This document shows, one piece after another, positions 21,866 through 32,865 of a stretch of DNA of 64,000 nucleotides. The DNA lies in assembly GCA_964059195.1 (NCBI GenBank), contig CAXKWD010000007.1:61566705-61630704 (forward strand). The letters run 5' to 3'. This stretch comes from Ectobius pallidus. Its lineage: Eukaryota; Arthropoda; Insecta; Blattodea; Ectobiidae. The notes below the pieces were generated by a model. It searched no databases, was not told where the DNA came from, and saw only the letters and a list, made by a program, of their open reading frames with translations. Positions within the stretch are counted from its first letter, which is position 1. Each line of letters opens with the position of its first letter. A program made the translations under genes and the position numbers.

Positions 21866-22044
21866 CTCAAATATTTATATATATTTATTAATTAATTTAT
21901 TGTATTTATTCACTTAACTTATTTAAAGTCATTCTATTCAGCCAATATTAGAAAACTAATATAATTGCCCGGAAGAGACCTTTGTATGATATCGGAGTTG
22001 AGGAGAAAAGAAATTTGATATTATCAATGTATTAAAATATTCTT

Positions 22045-22285
22045 AATTAACTTAAAATGATAGAGATCTGTCTGAAATAGATTATTAAATTAATTTATGC
22101 AAAATGAAATATGAATAGGCCTGGGTGCCATGTTAAAAGCAGAGATCCCAAATCAAATAACTTGATATACTTAAAATATTGGAGATCTGTCTGACAATAA
22201 TTAAATAGATTATTATGAAACATTATAAACTATCACGAGGCCTGGCGGCCATCTTTAAAATTAAACATCCCAAATTAAACAGCTA
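22045..22285. repeat. Diverged tandem duplication of about 120 bp
   Basis: Two copies share, in order, CTTAAAAT, GGAGATCTGTCTGA-like, ATAGATTATTA, a GGCCTGG(G/C)(T/G)GCCAT block and CATCCCAAAT. They start at about 22048 and 22168. They lie inside the gag-only element. Confidence 0.7.
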
Positions 22286-23143
22286 TATAGGTGATTCAAA
22301 TTTAAATATATGTCATAAATTGCCCTATAAATTTTGTGTTTGAGGTTTAGTTGAAAGCATTTTTCATACTTTTATTAATTAAATATGTGTGTTTAATTGT
22401 ATCAAGGTTATGAATTTTTACTAATTTGGGTGATTTTCGCGGATATTATTTGGGTCGTCTCTTACCCATTTTTGGGAGGGCGTACTCATTTCGGTTCGCG
22501 GCTCTGAGTGCGTCTGCTAATTTCAAATTTGGGGTCTAGTTTTTTATATTTGTCTTCGTACCGTTCTCGACTGATCGGGTGAGTCCAGTAGCGGGACGGA
22601 GACATTTGTTTCCGTTCTTAGCCATGTAGCTAAGCTTTTTTCTGTTTCTTTTTTCTGACGTCCCTATTTACTTAATTGATTATTAATTAATTAATTGTAA
22701 ATAATTATTTTCCGTGGACTCATCCATTATGTTTATATTTACTTAATTGAAAAGATTTGGAATTATTCCATATTACACATTGTTGTAATTTATTCCCCTC
22801 TACTTAAGGGAGATATACATGTACTTTTCAAAAAATTTAATGCTTACATTAATATTGCCTTATGGTGATAAAGTTATCAATTATGAAGCATTGATATTTT
22901 CGTAAAAATTCTTTCTTGAGATTTTCTTCATGATAACTTGTTCTTATGCTAACAACTAAACCTTATGGCACATATAAAAAAAAAGGGTTAATTTAAATAA
23001 CTGTTTATGAAGTACAAATTTAAATGTAAATAATTTGATTGAAATTAATATTTGTAGTTTTATAAGAGATGGGGGATTTGTTAAGGGAATATGAGTACTG
23101 CCGCTCGTTTCTATTTTCAGTTTGAGATGTGTATTATCCCTCT

Positions 23144-23467
23144 ATGCTGCCTATAAATCAATATGATGCCTCGCCGCACAAAGAGTCTTGCATGCACGCC
23201 ACGCCTGGGGCCGCACTATCCTTCGCTTCGGCTGCTGTTGTATGCCTTGTCGACGGGCGCCTTCTTCTTGACTGGCTAATATTCCAGTCCGACTTCAGTT
23301 TGCTGCAAGCTAATTCTACTGGTTCTACGCTCTTCACTCCATTCGCCGTGGGCCTCGCAACATTGGTGGCCTATATGTTATTGTTTACATCGACATGCCA
23401 TATATTGCAGGAGGAACCTATGCAGTATATATATTATGGTTCCTTGTTAAGCAGAACCTATCATTAA
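23144..23467 (+). CDS. Unrecognised ORF with two hydrophobic segments
   Basis: An open frame from the ATG at 23144 (codon 6 of a GTG-started frame) gives about 107 residues, with two hydrophobic stretches (ALSFASAAVVCLV and TPFAVGLATLVAYMLLF). I do not recognise it. It could be chance in a non-coding interior, or a remnant of a captured or env-like segment. There is no signal peptide or cysteine pattern that supports env. Confidence 0.15.
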   Translation: MLPINQYDASPHKESCMHATPGAALSFASAAVVCLVDGRLLLDWLIFQSDFSLLQANSTGSTLFTPFAVGLATLVAYMLLFTSTCHILQEEPMQYIYYGSLLSRTYH

Positions 23468-24108
23468 GAGTATTTATGGGTAACTAATGGACAGTTACCG
23501 TTGCCCTATATCTGCCACTTTTATAATCACAGTTTACAGAGTATATGCAAATGGACATGCATTTTGATATGCATTATTTATTGGAATCTTAAGATTTGAA
23601 TTCGATATGGACATCTTCAACATCAACTGTTATCTAGTGGCATTGTTTTGGTACGGGCCTGATCATCCTGTTCCACCCCTGTGTACCTCATTTTGTCCAT
23701 CGTTCAGTCTATTGTTCCTTTCAAAATTTTCTTCCATCCCTCATTCATCCATCTTTCCGCTTGGCCATAGGGTTCTGCTGCTAAAAGGGCATTTTTTTTC
23801 TATGGATATTGACATTCACTTACATAACATTTTCTGTGGAGTGTTGGGCATTGAATAATTTAGCACCCTTATTTGAAGATATGGATACTTTGACTTATAT
23901 GGGTGTATCTATGTGCAAGTGTGCGGGACCTCTCTTCAGGTGGCGTGTGCTTTAACTCAAACTGTGTTTTGTGCAGGCGATGGTTTCTATATTATCCTAT
24001 TTTCCACCCTACTTTAAGAACTTTAGATAAGACTTTATTCAAATAATGGGGTGTGAAAAAAAAAAAATTGTCTTTCAGAAATTTTTTTTTTAGGCAGCTT
24101 TAGGAGGT

Positions 24109-25471
24109 TGTGCCACTGGTTTGTGGCCCATTGTTTATATTCTCTTATTATTATTATTTAATATATTTATTCTAATTAATTACCTTGTTTACCTTCAATG
24201 TTTTTAGGTTATATTATTATTACCTTCAGTAATAGCTTCAATTCAATAGCTTCACTGTGTTTTGGTTATGTATTACTACTTTCAGTTGTTTACTATTCAC
24301 AAACTTCTTAGATATTTCTATTGGTTCACTTTAACTGTTCAGAAATTTCCATGTACGAATATTATTATTACCGTCAGTTGTTTGCCTATTCAGGAAATTT
24401 CTAGATATTTCCATTGATCGTTCAAATATTAAATTCAGCTGCTTGATAGTTATATCTTTCTGTTTTTATTGTTTTATTAATATTTATTTGTTTTTCTTAA
24501 ATTCTATTAATTATTTTCTTACTTACTAATTATGTATTTAATTTTCGTAACATTTCCGATGTAATTTTGGTAATAGCCTCGTATGTTATGAGTGATAGCA
24601 TCACTTCCGTTTCGCCATTTTTTCCTTTCCTTGGGAGTTGTGTTCCGGGTTGGTTTTTGCGAGCGATGAGATCGCCGTCAGCCGTCGTCATGGACAGATC
24701 GGAAGAATAAGCCTGCTAGCTCCGAGTCAGTTATCTTCGGGCAAACGCCCGTAATTGCCGTATAAAGTGAGATCTCTACAGTATAAGAATTATGTAGTGT
24801 TTTTTCTATTAGTGAACTCTACTCCGGACTTCTGTCTTTCATGTAAGTAATGTTACAGTGATGAATTAATACATTTTTCTAAGCCTTAAGCAAGTGTCCA
24901 CTTGGACATTTTTCTTGTTTTTTCTTAAATTATTTTTGTTCATTCTCTACTTCATTATGCTCCGTTTTTGATTAGTTTTCTCTTTTCGTGATGTTAAGTT
25001 ATTTCTTTACCGATGCTATCACTCAGAACAGAAGGTAGGACTTATTGTTTTCTCACGGCAGGAACGTAGCGTATCAAAGTACAGTTATTTATAGCTACTA
25101 GTCACCACTCCTTACCTAAGTCACTCATGTAAATTCTATTTTAGTAATGTTATTTTACATTGCACTTTAAATATATATATTTAGGGCAAAGCAATTATCT
25201 TAAATTATATGTAAAATTTGTATGTAACTTTTATATCAGATATTTTATCTGTATTTAACATAATTATGGCTTTGTCGTGAATGTGAATGAATTCATATTG
25301 ATTGTGGCCTATTCCTATTTTAATGTCTTTTGGGTAATAAAAACCCCTGTTAAGTATTTTGTGCTTTTAATTATTTATTAATTATAACTGATTTTTCTCC
25401 GGTTCTGTTTTCTTCCATAGTCTACGGATCTGGGAACTTATAAAATAGTTTTGGGTAAAGTAACCGGTACA
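24109..25471 (+). repeat. 3' LTR of the gag-only element
   Basis: It is 1363 bp, identical to the 5' LTR wherever I compared. It is followed by the target duplicate TACT. Confidence 0.9.
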
Positions 25472-25694
25472 TACTAGAAGAGGATGTTCTGAATTTAAAA
25501 AGATAATTCTTATTAGAAGACAGAAAGTAAAAATTTGACTTCTCGTCACTTCATAACTCCACATTCAGCCTAATAAAAACATACATTACAAACATTTATC
25601 ATAAATATTTTTTTAAAACTTAAGTAATTCTTAATTAATAATTTATTTACATTGTATTTTGCCATAATTACGTATATCCAAATTAATATTGAGT

Positions 25695-25880
25695 AAGGAT
25701 TAGTTTATACGTTGACGGATTTATCTACAAGACTTTTGCCGATTTACCCATAATTTAAATATATAATTCTCCCACTTCCCTCAAGGAATGTAGGAACAAG
25801 GTCTTGGCACCATTGACTGAATTCAACAAGATTTCTTAATGCTTACCCTACTACAAGGTGCAACAGAATTACTTCCGTTT
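25695..25880 (-). mobile_element. LINE fragment related to that at 16450-16640
   Basis: A GACGGATTTAT block, TTTAAATATATA and an AGGAACAAGGTC...ATTCAACAAG block line up in order with the segment at about 16450-16640, at roughly 70-75 percent identity by eye. It is non-coding as it stands. It ends two bases before the DNA transposon at 25884. Confidence 0.5.
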
Positions 25881-26069
25881 TTAGGGAGCTGGGGGTTAAC
25901 CGGACCACGGGGTTCAGTGGACCACCCCCCAAAAAAATTAAATTGAGAGGGTAAATTTTTTTTTCTTATCATGTGTTCAGTCACTGCCTTCTTTATTTCT
26001 TACAAGCCATGTTGTTAAATCTGGAAACATCGCATCGGTAGTCCTATCGGCTATCAACATGCCGTAAAT

Positions 26070-26640
26070 AAAGCAACGAACTCCATCAGAATCATCGCAA
26101 ATTAAGCATATTTCAGCTTAAAGTAATCCCAGTCATCATTGCCTATGGTTTAGAGAACATCTGGACACACCTGAAGAGCAACTGGAGAGCATAGAGAAGG
26201 TAAAAACCGTGTACAAAACGAGATATTTATATACACCGTCACCTCTAATTGAGTACACCAGAGAATAGTTTTTCTTAGAATATTTTCATGTTCATCAGCT
26301 ATTACCATCTACAAACGAATACAAGAAAGAGGTATGGTATGATATTAGTGTCCTTCAGGAAGAATTGGCTGGTATTAAAGAAGAATTGAAGAGAAATATA
26401 GTCATTTTTACTGGTATGAACTTTTATCAAAATATCAAGCTGCTCACAGTAGGCCTAATTCATCTCAATCTGGTAGACGCCAAATCGTAGTATATGCAAT
26501 CTCCTATTCTCCCAATATTACTACTAGAAAATCGATTCAGCGTTTTCCTACAGTTTGGTGAAGCCAATGAACGGGATTCACAACTTAACCTGGCGAATCA
26601 ACACAGTTCACCACTGGAGCCAAGGATAATGAATGGATGA
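26070..26640 (+). pseudogene. LINE reverse transcriptase fragment
   Basis: The plus strand reads FQLKVIPVI, YGLENIWTHLKSN, then, after frame changes, LESIEKVKTVYKTRYL, a block ending in LPSTNEYKKEVWYDI and EELAGIKEELKRN. This is the post-palm part of a LINE ORF2, with the pattern F.LKV.P...YG...IW..L......LE..EKVK..Y. There are at least two frameshifts and stops. It lies inside the DNA transposon and so inserted there or was carried in. Confidence 0.6.
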
Positions 26641-26846
26641 TTTTTAGACAGCAAATAACGGAAAGCCGAGTGCTTCCAAGGAATCAGGCAAAGGTATTCT
26701 TTTTCAGTGACAGTCATGGGCACAGTCTTCCACAAAGTGCATGTGACAAGAAGATAGATATCAGCGTTCTAGGTTATATTATAGCCTACCTGAGAAAACT
26801 AGTTCAGTGGTGGTACAAAATGACCCAGAGAAGTGTAGTAGCTTAA
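26637..26846 (+). pseudogene. Possible SGNH-type LINE ORF1 relic
   Basis: A 70-codon frame contains KVFFFSDSHGHSLPQSA, which resembles the first block (hydrophobic strand then (S/A)DSHGR) of esterase-like ORF1 proteins of LINEs. No later SGNH blocks are readable. It may be a relic of the same LINE as the RT fragment just upstream, or chance. Confidence 0.3.
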
Positions 26847-27489
26847 TAAAATATGACTCTGTTGTGGGTCAAATAACAGAGCTCGTAGGCCTAACAGGAT
26901 AAGTGAGGTTATTACCAATAAAATAAGAAAAAACGCTACATCATAACGTATAATGAGGAGACACTGAAAACTACGAATTCCTTCAGATATGTGGTGTCAC
27001 CGCACGTTACGTTATTATGCACATCACAAGTATAGGCTATGTAATATAGGCCTACTGATTTGGCCTAAATAAAGTCAGTATTTGTGATGAAGAAAATTAT
27101 CTGCAATATAAACGTATTCAAATGCTTCCCACAGACCACCACAGATAGGACTACCTCCTGTGTTGCCAGATTTCAAGCAGCATGGCTTGTAAGATTTAGA
27201 AGGCAGTGGTTCAGTCCTTAAAATTGACTCTACTGTGTGGGCTAATATGGTTGCTCTACATGTGGTGTATTAAGAAGAATAAATAAATAAGTGAATTCCA
27301 CTGGTTAGTGTAAGATTTTGTTCCTACAGATAAATTTTACTAGTGCATTAATTACTAAGAATTTGTAATATTGTTTATATCAGTTAAATTCGGGGTTTAT
27401 TTCTTTACAAAACTACATGAAAACTGGTGTGTAACAAATTGCCATTTTGCCGTCATTTTCGAAATTGTTCATGGAGGCCATTTGGGGTT

Positions 27490-28051
27490 AACTGGACCCA
27501 ACAACTTTAGGGGTTATGTGACCCGGACTCTGAAGATTCTCAACATGTCCAGTATATTGATTCCTCAGATGATCTATGCATCACTGATGAAGATGCTGAC
27601 AACATTAGAAATGGGGACTTTGTTGAAGAGAACACAGAAGAGAAAACTGGCACTAATCTAAAACTAAACTCCGTGGCGCTACATCCCTGAAGGGACAAGG
27701 CCTACCACCCAACCCCTGTGTCATCTACCATAGGCAGATGACAGGATTGGGGCATGTGGTCAGCATGCCGACACCCATGGCCGTTAATGGTGGCTTCCAT
27801 GACCGGAGAAAACTGCCACTAGTAGCCTCAATTACATTGTTCAAGTTGTTAAAATGTTGAATGATGGCTACGCAGTGGTGTTTTATAAGAGTTTATCTAC
27901 AACAAAGTTTGAGGCTGCAAATGAAGAAGAGACCTTCATTGTATCAAATGAAGCCATTGCTAATCTACCTATGCCAATAAAAGGCACTAGAGCTCGCTAT
28001 GCGAACATGATACAGTTTTCAATTGACATAGCTAAATTTTGTGTCCACTAA
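27490..28051 (+). pseudogene. Transposase C-terminal region, split by a SINE
   Basis: One frame before the SINE reads an acidic stretch (DSEDSQHVQYIDSSDDLC, then NGDFVEENTEEK). After the SINE a frame reads NYIVQVVKMLNDGYAVVFYK, ending FSIDIAKF before the stop at 28051. This resembles the basic/acidic tail and final beta-barrel-like domain (Y-V/I-x-x-I/V...V.F) of pogo/Tigger-like and related transposases. The catalytic domain is not visible in the 1.5 kb to the left, which is taken up by LINE debris. Confidence 0.45.
27656..27805 (+). mobile_element. SINE-like insertion with 16-bp TSD
   Basis: A 150-bp insert is flanked by GAGAAAACTGGCACTA (27640-27655) and GAGAAAACTGCCACTA (27806-27821), one mismatch in 16. 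It contains CCGTGGCGCTACATCCCTGA followed by AGGGACAAGGCCTACCACCC. Shorter relatives lie at 33296-33362 and 54860-54900. I see no clear pol III boxes. Confidence 0.8.
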
Positions 28052-28558
28052 ACAATGTTTCCAGAAAATCTCTTATTTTTGTAACCCTTAAGTACCGTAT
28101 GTATTGACATGTAATAAATAGGCCTATCATCAGTCATGATTTTCATTTATTTAACTAAGAGGTCCAGTTAACCCTAACATAAGTTATGGTCCAGTTAACC
28201 CACCCACTGGGTTAAGTGGACCAAAATTAAGTTTGATGGATTTTACCACGTTTCCTGAAATGTGTTAGAGGTAGAGACAAAAGGAAAGTTCTGAGGTTTG
28301 TGTACATGCTTATGAACAAATAGATGAAGAAAGATCTTGTAATTCTTTTTTTCCTTATGAAATTTTAAGAAAAGAAAATATGAGGTCCAGTTAACCCCCA
28401 GCTCCCTACACAGAACACCAATATAAAGTATTGTAATTTCACAGACATCGAACCTTAATTTAATGAAACTGCACATTGTAGTCAACCAAAAGGAATGGAT
28501 TACACTATAAGCAATTTCCCTAGTGTAGCCTAATGTAGGATACGGTTGTGTAAAGATT

Positions 28559-28777
28559 TGTTAAAGTATTTTGTATGAGAAACAATTTGTGCGATTAATC
28601 CTTCACTTGTTCACCTGCATCAAGCGCCAACGCCACCTGTGGGTAGTTGTGTTAATCTCTGCTCTGTGTGTAGCCATGTTTATGCAGTGTACCTTGTGCT
28701 AAATATATTCCTTTGTTCATCCGAATGTACGCGAGTTGTTCTTAGTTTATTCCTGCAATCCATTGAACATTTTCACA
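28559..28777 (+). repeat. Copia 5' LTR (219 bp)
   Basis: Identical to the 3' LTR over its whole length by direct comparison. Confidence 0.95.
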
Positions 28778-28791
28778 GGTTATGGGCCCAG
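28778..28791 (+). promoter_or_regulatory. Copia primer-binding site
   Basis: GGTTATGGGCCCAG follows directly after the LTR. It is the same internal initiator-Met tRNA complement as at 5969-5982. Confidence 0.85.
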
Positions 28792-28908
28792 GCAATGCCT
28801 ATTGCGATCTAATCGGCCTGAAGTGTAATTCATGGTGAATAAACTAACCGAAACGGGATACGTGAATCGTAGTAACGCGTCGCGCCGAAATCCTAACCTA
28901 CCGCGTAC

Positions 28909-29877
28909 ATGCAAACTTCATCAGATTCAGAAGCAATTGAATTAGAAGCCAATGAACTAGAAGACAATCAAGAAACGGAGATGTCGTCTTTGCAAGGAAT
29001 ACCGCAAATTGAAAAGCTAAAGGGACGAGAGAATTATCCGACTTGGAAGTTCGCCATGCAGGCCTATCTAGAGCACGAGGATCTGTGGGAGTGCGTCAGC
29101 AGTGATAGTGTCCAGGATACAAAGAAACTGACGAGGGCGAAGTCCAAAATAATCCTCTGTGTGGACCAAATGAATTATTCGCATATCCAGTCAGCCACTA
29201 CACCGAAGGAAGTTTGGGACAAGTTAAAGGCAGTGTTTGAGGACTCAGGCCTCACCAGAAAAGTAGGACTGCTTCGAACTCTTGTGACTAGTCAACTCGA
29301 AAAGCATAATACAGTTGAGGAGTATGTTAACGAGATTATTGTGACAGCGCACAAGCTATGTGGTCTTGGCCTCAGCGTTCCTGATGAGTGGGTAGGCACC
29401 TTGATGTTAGCTGGTCTCCCGGACGAATATCGGCCAATGATTATGGGCATTGAGAGTTCAGGCACGTCGATTACAGCAGACTATGTCAAAGCAAAACTGA
29501 TGCAGGATGTCAAGGACACGAAAGCAGGTAAAAGTGGTACCTCCCAGACAGCCTTCTTAACCAAAGGGAAATCGAAAAAGGGGCTCCGCTGCTTCACGTG
29601 TAACAAATATGGACATTTCTCCAGAGACTGTAGATCTGCCAACAAAAGGGATTCTGAGGGAAGTACGAAAAAGGAAGTCCCAAGAAAAATAGATAAGGAC
29701 AAGGGTGAAAAAGCATTTGTAGCCATGCTAACGTCTTCAGTAACATCTGACAACAGTTGGTATGTAGACTCATGCTCATCTGTTCATCTCACTAATGAAA
29801 AATGGAACTTCCAGAGCTTTGATCATCACCCCAATGTTGATATAACAGTGGCCAACCAAGACACCATCAGTGCCTAA
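28909..29877 (+). CDS. Copia gag and protease start, premature stop
   Basis: The ATG at 28909 opens a 322-codon frame. It holds the Copia gag helix bundle (LKGRENYPTWKFAMQAYLEH; LPDEYRPMIMGI), a CCHC knuckle CFTCNKYGHFSRDC at about 230-243, and the protease site WYVDSCSSVHLT. Family members read DSG at the catalytic Asp; here DSC, a single G-to-T change that should disable it. The frame stops at TAA 29875-29877, but the same frame continues in protease/integrase right after, so the TAA is a mutation rather than a natural gag end. Gag and Pol are one polyprotein in this family. Confidence 0.9.
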   Translation: MQTSSDSEAIELEANELEDNQETEMSSLQGIPQIEKLKGRENYPTWKFAMQAYLEHEDLWECVSSDSVQDTKKLTRAKSKIILCVDQMNYSHIQSATTPKEVWDKLKAVFEDSGLTRKVGLLRTLVTSQLEKHNTVEEYVNEIIVTAHKLCGLGLSVPDEWVGTLMLAGLPDEYRPMIMGIESSGTSITADYVKAKLMQDVKDTKAGKSGTSQTAFLTKGKSKKGLRCFTCNKYGHFSRDCRSANKRDSEGSTKKEVPRKIDKDKGEKAFVAMLTSSVTSDNSWYVDSCSSVHLTNEKWNFQSFDHHPNVDITVANQDTISA

Positions 29878-31713
29878 GCAACAGGTAGTGTGAAAATACC
29901 CGTGATGACCAAGGAAGGTTCTGATCAGATTACAGCAAAAGACGTGTTATACGCCCCAGGAAGTGCGGCAAACCTGCTATCGGTAAGCAAGATTGTGAAC
30001 AGTGGATTTACAGTCACCTTCTCACCAAAGGGCAGTTTTATTAGTGACAATGAAGGAGATTGGTCCATTGGTTTGTCGTTGGAAGGCGGAATCTACAAAC
30101 TAGACACACAAGAGAGAAAAGCGTTTTTTGCAACAAAGGACCTAAGTGCTGAAATATGGCATAGAAGACTCGGTCATTTAAACTACAAGAGTGTCACCGA
30201 CTTGAGCAAAAACCCAGAGACTAAGGTAAACTTTCCGAACACTGGACATCCACCTTGTGAACCTTGTATTCAGGGCAAGCATCACAGAGAGCCATTTCAG
30301 AGAAGTAGAATAAAAACAACAGGGATATTGGACATGTTGCATTCAGATGTTTGTGGCCCTATGGAAAACGAATCCATCGGTGGATCCCGGTATTTCCTCA
30401 CCTTTGTGGATGACTATAGCAGGAAAACCTTTGTGTTTTTCCTCAAGCACAAGAATCAAGTGAAGAAAACCTTTGTGGAATTCAAGGCATTGATTGAGAA
30501 TCAAACAGGACGCAGGATCAAGACACTTAGGACTGACAATGGTCGAGAGTACTTAAGTAACGAAATGGAAACTTACTTGAAGGAATCTGGAATTAAACAC
30601 CAGCTGACAGTCAGATACACGCCCCAGCAGAACGGCGTAGCAGAAAGAGAGAACCGAACCATCATAGAGAGAGCAAAGAGTATGCTCTTTGATGCAGGTC
30701 TTCCGAAAAGATATTGGGCTGAAGCAGTGTCTACCGCAGTTTATTTAGGAAACAGATCCCCAAACTCGGCTATAGGCGGAGCAATGCCAGAAGAGTTATG
30801 GACGGGATGCACACCGAGCTTGGCGCATCTGAGAATTTTTGGTTGCTCTGCATACGCCCATATCCCGAAAGAGTTACGTCAGAAGCTGGACCCAAAGAGC
30901 GAAAAGCTCCTGTTCGTCGGCTACTGTGAAGATTCAAAGGGATACCGTCTTATGGACCCAAAAACTGGCCAGATCACAAAAAGCCGAGATGTAATATTTC
31001 TAGAAAACTCTGAGTCCGAGAATGTCGACAGAACTCCTTCGCCAGCTACTCTGTTGGAAGACTTCAATGAAGAAGGAAAAGAAAGCGAAGCTGACTCAGA
31101 ATTAACAAGCAATACAGACCGACCCGCTGAAAACGCAGTCGAAGAGGATGAAACCGGAGGCACTATTCTCCGTAGGTCAACGAGGCCACACAAACCAGTC
31201 AAAATGGAAGATTATGTCACATACCTCACCATGGGCCATGATCCAGCAGACCCAGAGAATGTTGCAGAAGCTCTGAGTTCATCAGATAGAGATAAGTGGA
31301 AAAGGGCAATGCAAGAGGAATACGACTCCCTTGTTTCCAACAATACCTGGCTCCCAGCGAGACTACCCGATGGAAAGAGAGCGCTTGATACCAAATGGGT
31401 TTTCAAAGTGAAGAAAGACTCAGTTGGAAACACACAACGCTATAAAGCGAGACAAGTAGTCAGAGGTTGCAGCCAAGTAGAGGGGATTGATTATAGTGAA
31501 ACCTACTCCCCAGTGGTTCGCTACACATCAATACGATTTCTTTGTGCACTGGCAGCCAAGCATGATCTGGAAATGGATCAGATGGACGTGACAGCTGCAT
31601 ATTTACATGGGAACATCGAAGAAGAGATCTATGTGAAACCACCGAGAGAGCTTCGAAACCCCAAAGATGAAAGTGAAGTCTGGCGACTCCAAAAATCAAT
31701 GTACGGTTGTTGA
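29878..31713 (+). pseudogene. Copia protease end, integrase and RT start
   Basis: This continues in the gag frame after the TAA. Counting from 29890: protease C-terminus (LLSVSKIV), the GAG-pre-integrase zinc domain (HRRLGHL, CEPCIQGKHH) and integrase with Asp153, Asp216 and Glu252 (HSDVCGP, RTDNGREY, GVAERENR), spacing D-x35-E. A Ser/Glu-rich linker follows, then RT from about residue 470 (KWVFKVK, DVTAAYLHG). The frame ends at 31713, where two extra bases in GGTTGTTGAAA break the MYGLKQSGRAW block. The integrase itself looks intact. Confidence 0.9.
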
Positions 31714-32846
31714 AACAAAGTGGTCGAGCATGGAACAAGAGACTACATGATTCGCTGACAGGGATGAAATTCAAGAGAACGGAAGCAGACCCCTGTGTAT
31801 ATGTCAAGAAAACCAAAGCAGGCATCGTCATTATTGCCGTCTACGTCGACGACCTATTGATCGTGGCAAGTGATAAGCAAGAAAAGGTGTTGCTGAAGGA
31901 GAAACTTTCACAAACCTTCAATATGAAGGACCTTGGGGAAGCAAAGCAGCTTCTTGGCATGAGAATTTCCAGAGATCGCAAGGTGAAAAAGGTTTGGTTG
32001 GACCAGAGCGCATACATCCAGAAGATTCTTCAGAAGTTTGGTATGTGCGACTCTAAACCTGTATCTACTCCGTATGACCCGAACAACAAGCTAACCAAGG
32101 ACATGGAACCAAAAACCCAGAAAGAAATTGAGGAAATGAAAGGTGTTCCATATCGTGAGGCAGTGGGCAGTCTACTCTATGCCAGTCAGGGTACAAGGCC
32201 GGACATTTCTTTTGCAGTCAGCAGTGTGAGTCGCTACATGCAAAATCCTGGAAAACAGCACTGGACAGCAGTCAAGAGAATTTTGCGCTACCTCCAGGGT
32301 ACTGCAAATGCAAAAATAGAATTCTCCAGTGACCCGACAGCTGGACAGAATGGATATATTGGGTATTGTGATGCTGATTGGGCCAATGACAGTGACGATC
32401 GCCGCTCAATCACAGGAAGCATTTTTCTGTTTCAAGGAGGTCCCATTGTTTGGCAGAGCAAGAGGCAGAGTTCGGTAGCATTGTCTACCACAGAGGCCGA
32501 ATATATGGCTCTCTCAGCCGCCTGTCAGGAGACACTGTGGTTGCGTGCACTGGCACGGGAGCTAGAACCATCCATGGTGCTGTTCCCAACCGTCATTTTC
32601 AATGACAACAGAGGAGCGATTGACTTGACAAAGAACCAAGCTTACAGGCCTCGAACAAAGCACATCGACATCCGTCATCACTTCGTCAGAGAAGCACAGG
32701 AAGGTGGGGATATTGATGTACGTTTCGCAAGAACAGAAGAGATGACAGCAGATGCCTTAACGAAAGGACTGTTTGCGCCAAGACTTCGATCATGTGTGCA
32801 GAACATGGGCTTGAAGTTTTGCCTTTTTGAGTTTTTGAGTTTTTGA
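31707..32846 (+). pseudogene. Copia RT and RNase H, C-terminal part
   Basis: After the frameshift the RT continues from LKQSGRAWNKRL. The catalytic YVDD is at residues 46-49 of this frame. The RNase H has GYCDADWAND, the SSVALSTTEAEYMALSAAC block and DNRGAIDL, then ends with ADALTKGL and the stop at 32846. All the expected blocks are present. Without the upstream frame there is no start for it. Confidence 0.9.
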
Positions 32847-32865
32847 TTATTCGCACATGTGAGGG

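Larger units (their letters stand above)
20959..24108 (+). other. Non-coding interior of the gag-only element
   Basis: About 3.1 kb without recognisable pol. It contains a run of about 30 A at 21245-21275, T-rich stretches, and two families of internal repeats listed separately. The last bases before the 3' LTR (TTTAGGAGGT) may be the polypurine tract. Confidence 0.7.
18406..25471 (+). mobile_element. Gag-only LTR retrotransposon with identical 1363-bp LTRs
   Basis: Both LTRs begin TGTGCCACTGG and end ACCGGTACA, each 1363 bp. The 4-bp target duplication TACT flanks the whole (18402-18405 and 25472-25475). A PBS-like TGG lies 4 bases after the 5' LTR. The 4.3-kb interior encodes one gag-like protein and no protease, RT, RNase H or integrase. 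It must depend on enzymes from another element. The architecture equals that of TR-GAG elements described in plants. LTR identity implies very recent transposition. Confidence 0.88.
25884..28406 (+). mobile_element. TA-flanked DNA transposon with GGGTTAACTGGACC motifs
   Basis: The left end GGGAGCTGGGGGTTAACCGG and the right end (reverse complement GGGAGCTGGGGGTTAACTGG) match over 23 bp with one difference. TA flanks both ends. The TIR core GGGTTAACTGGACC recurs at internal sites. A C-terminal transposase remnant lies near the right end. TA duplication plus a late acidic protein region suggest a pogo/Tigger-like member of the Tc1/mariner superfamily, but I see no catalytic triad. LINE debris and a SINE lie inside it. 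Confidence 0.75.
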
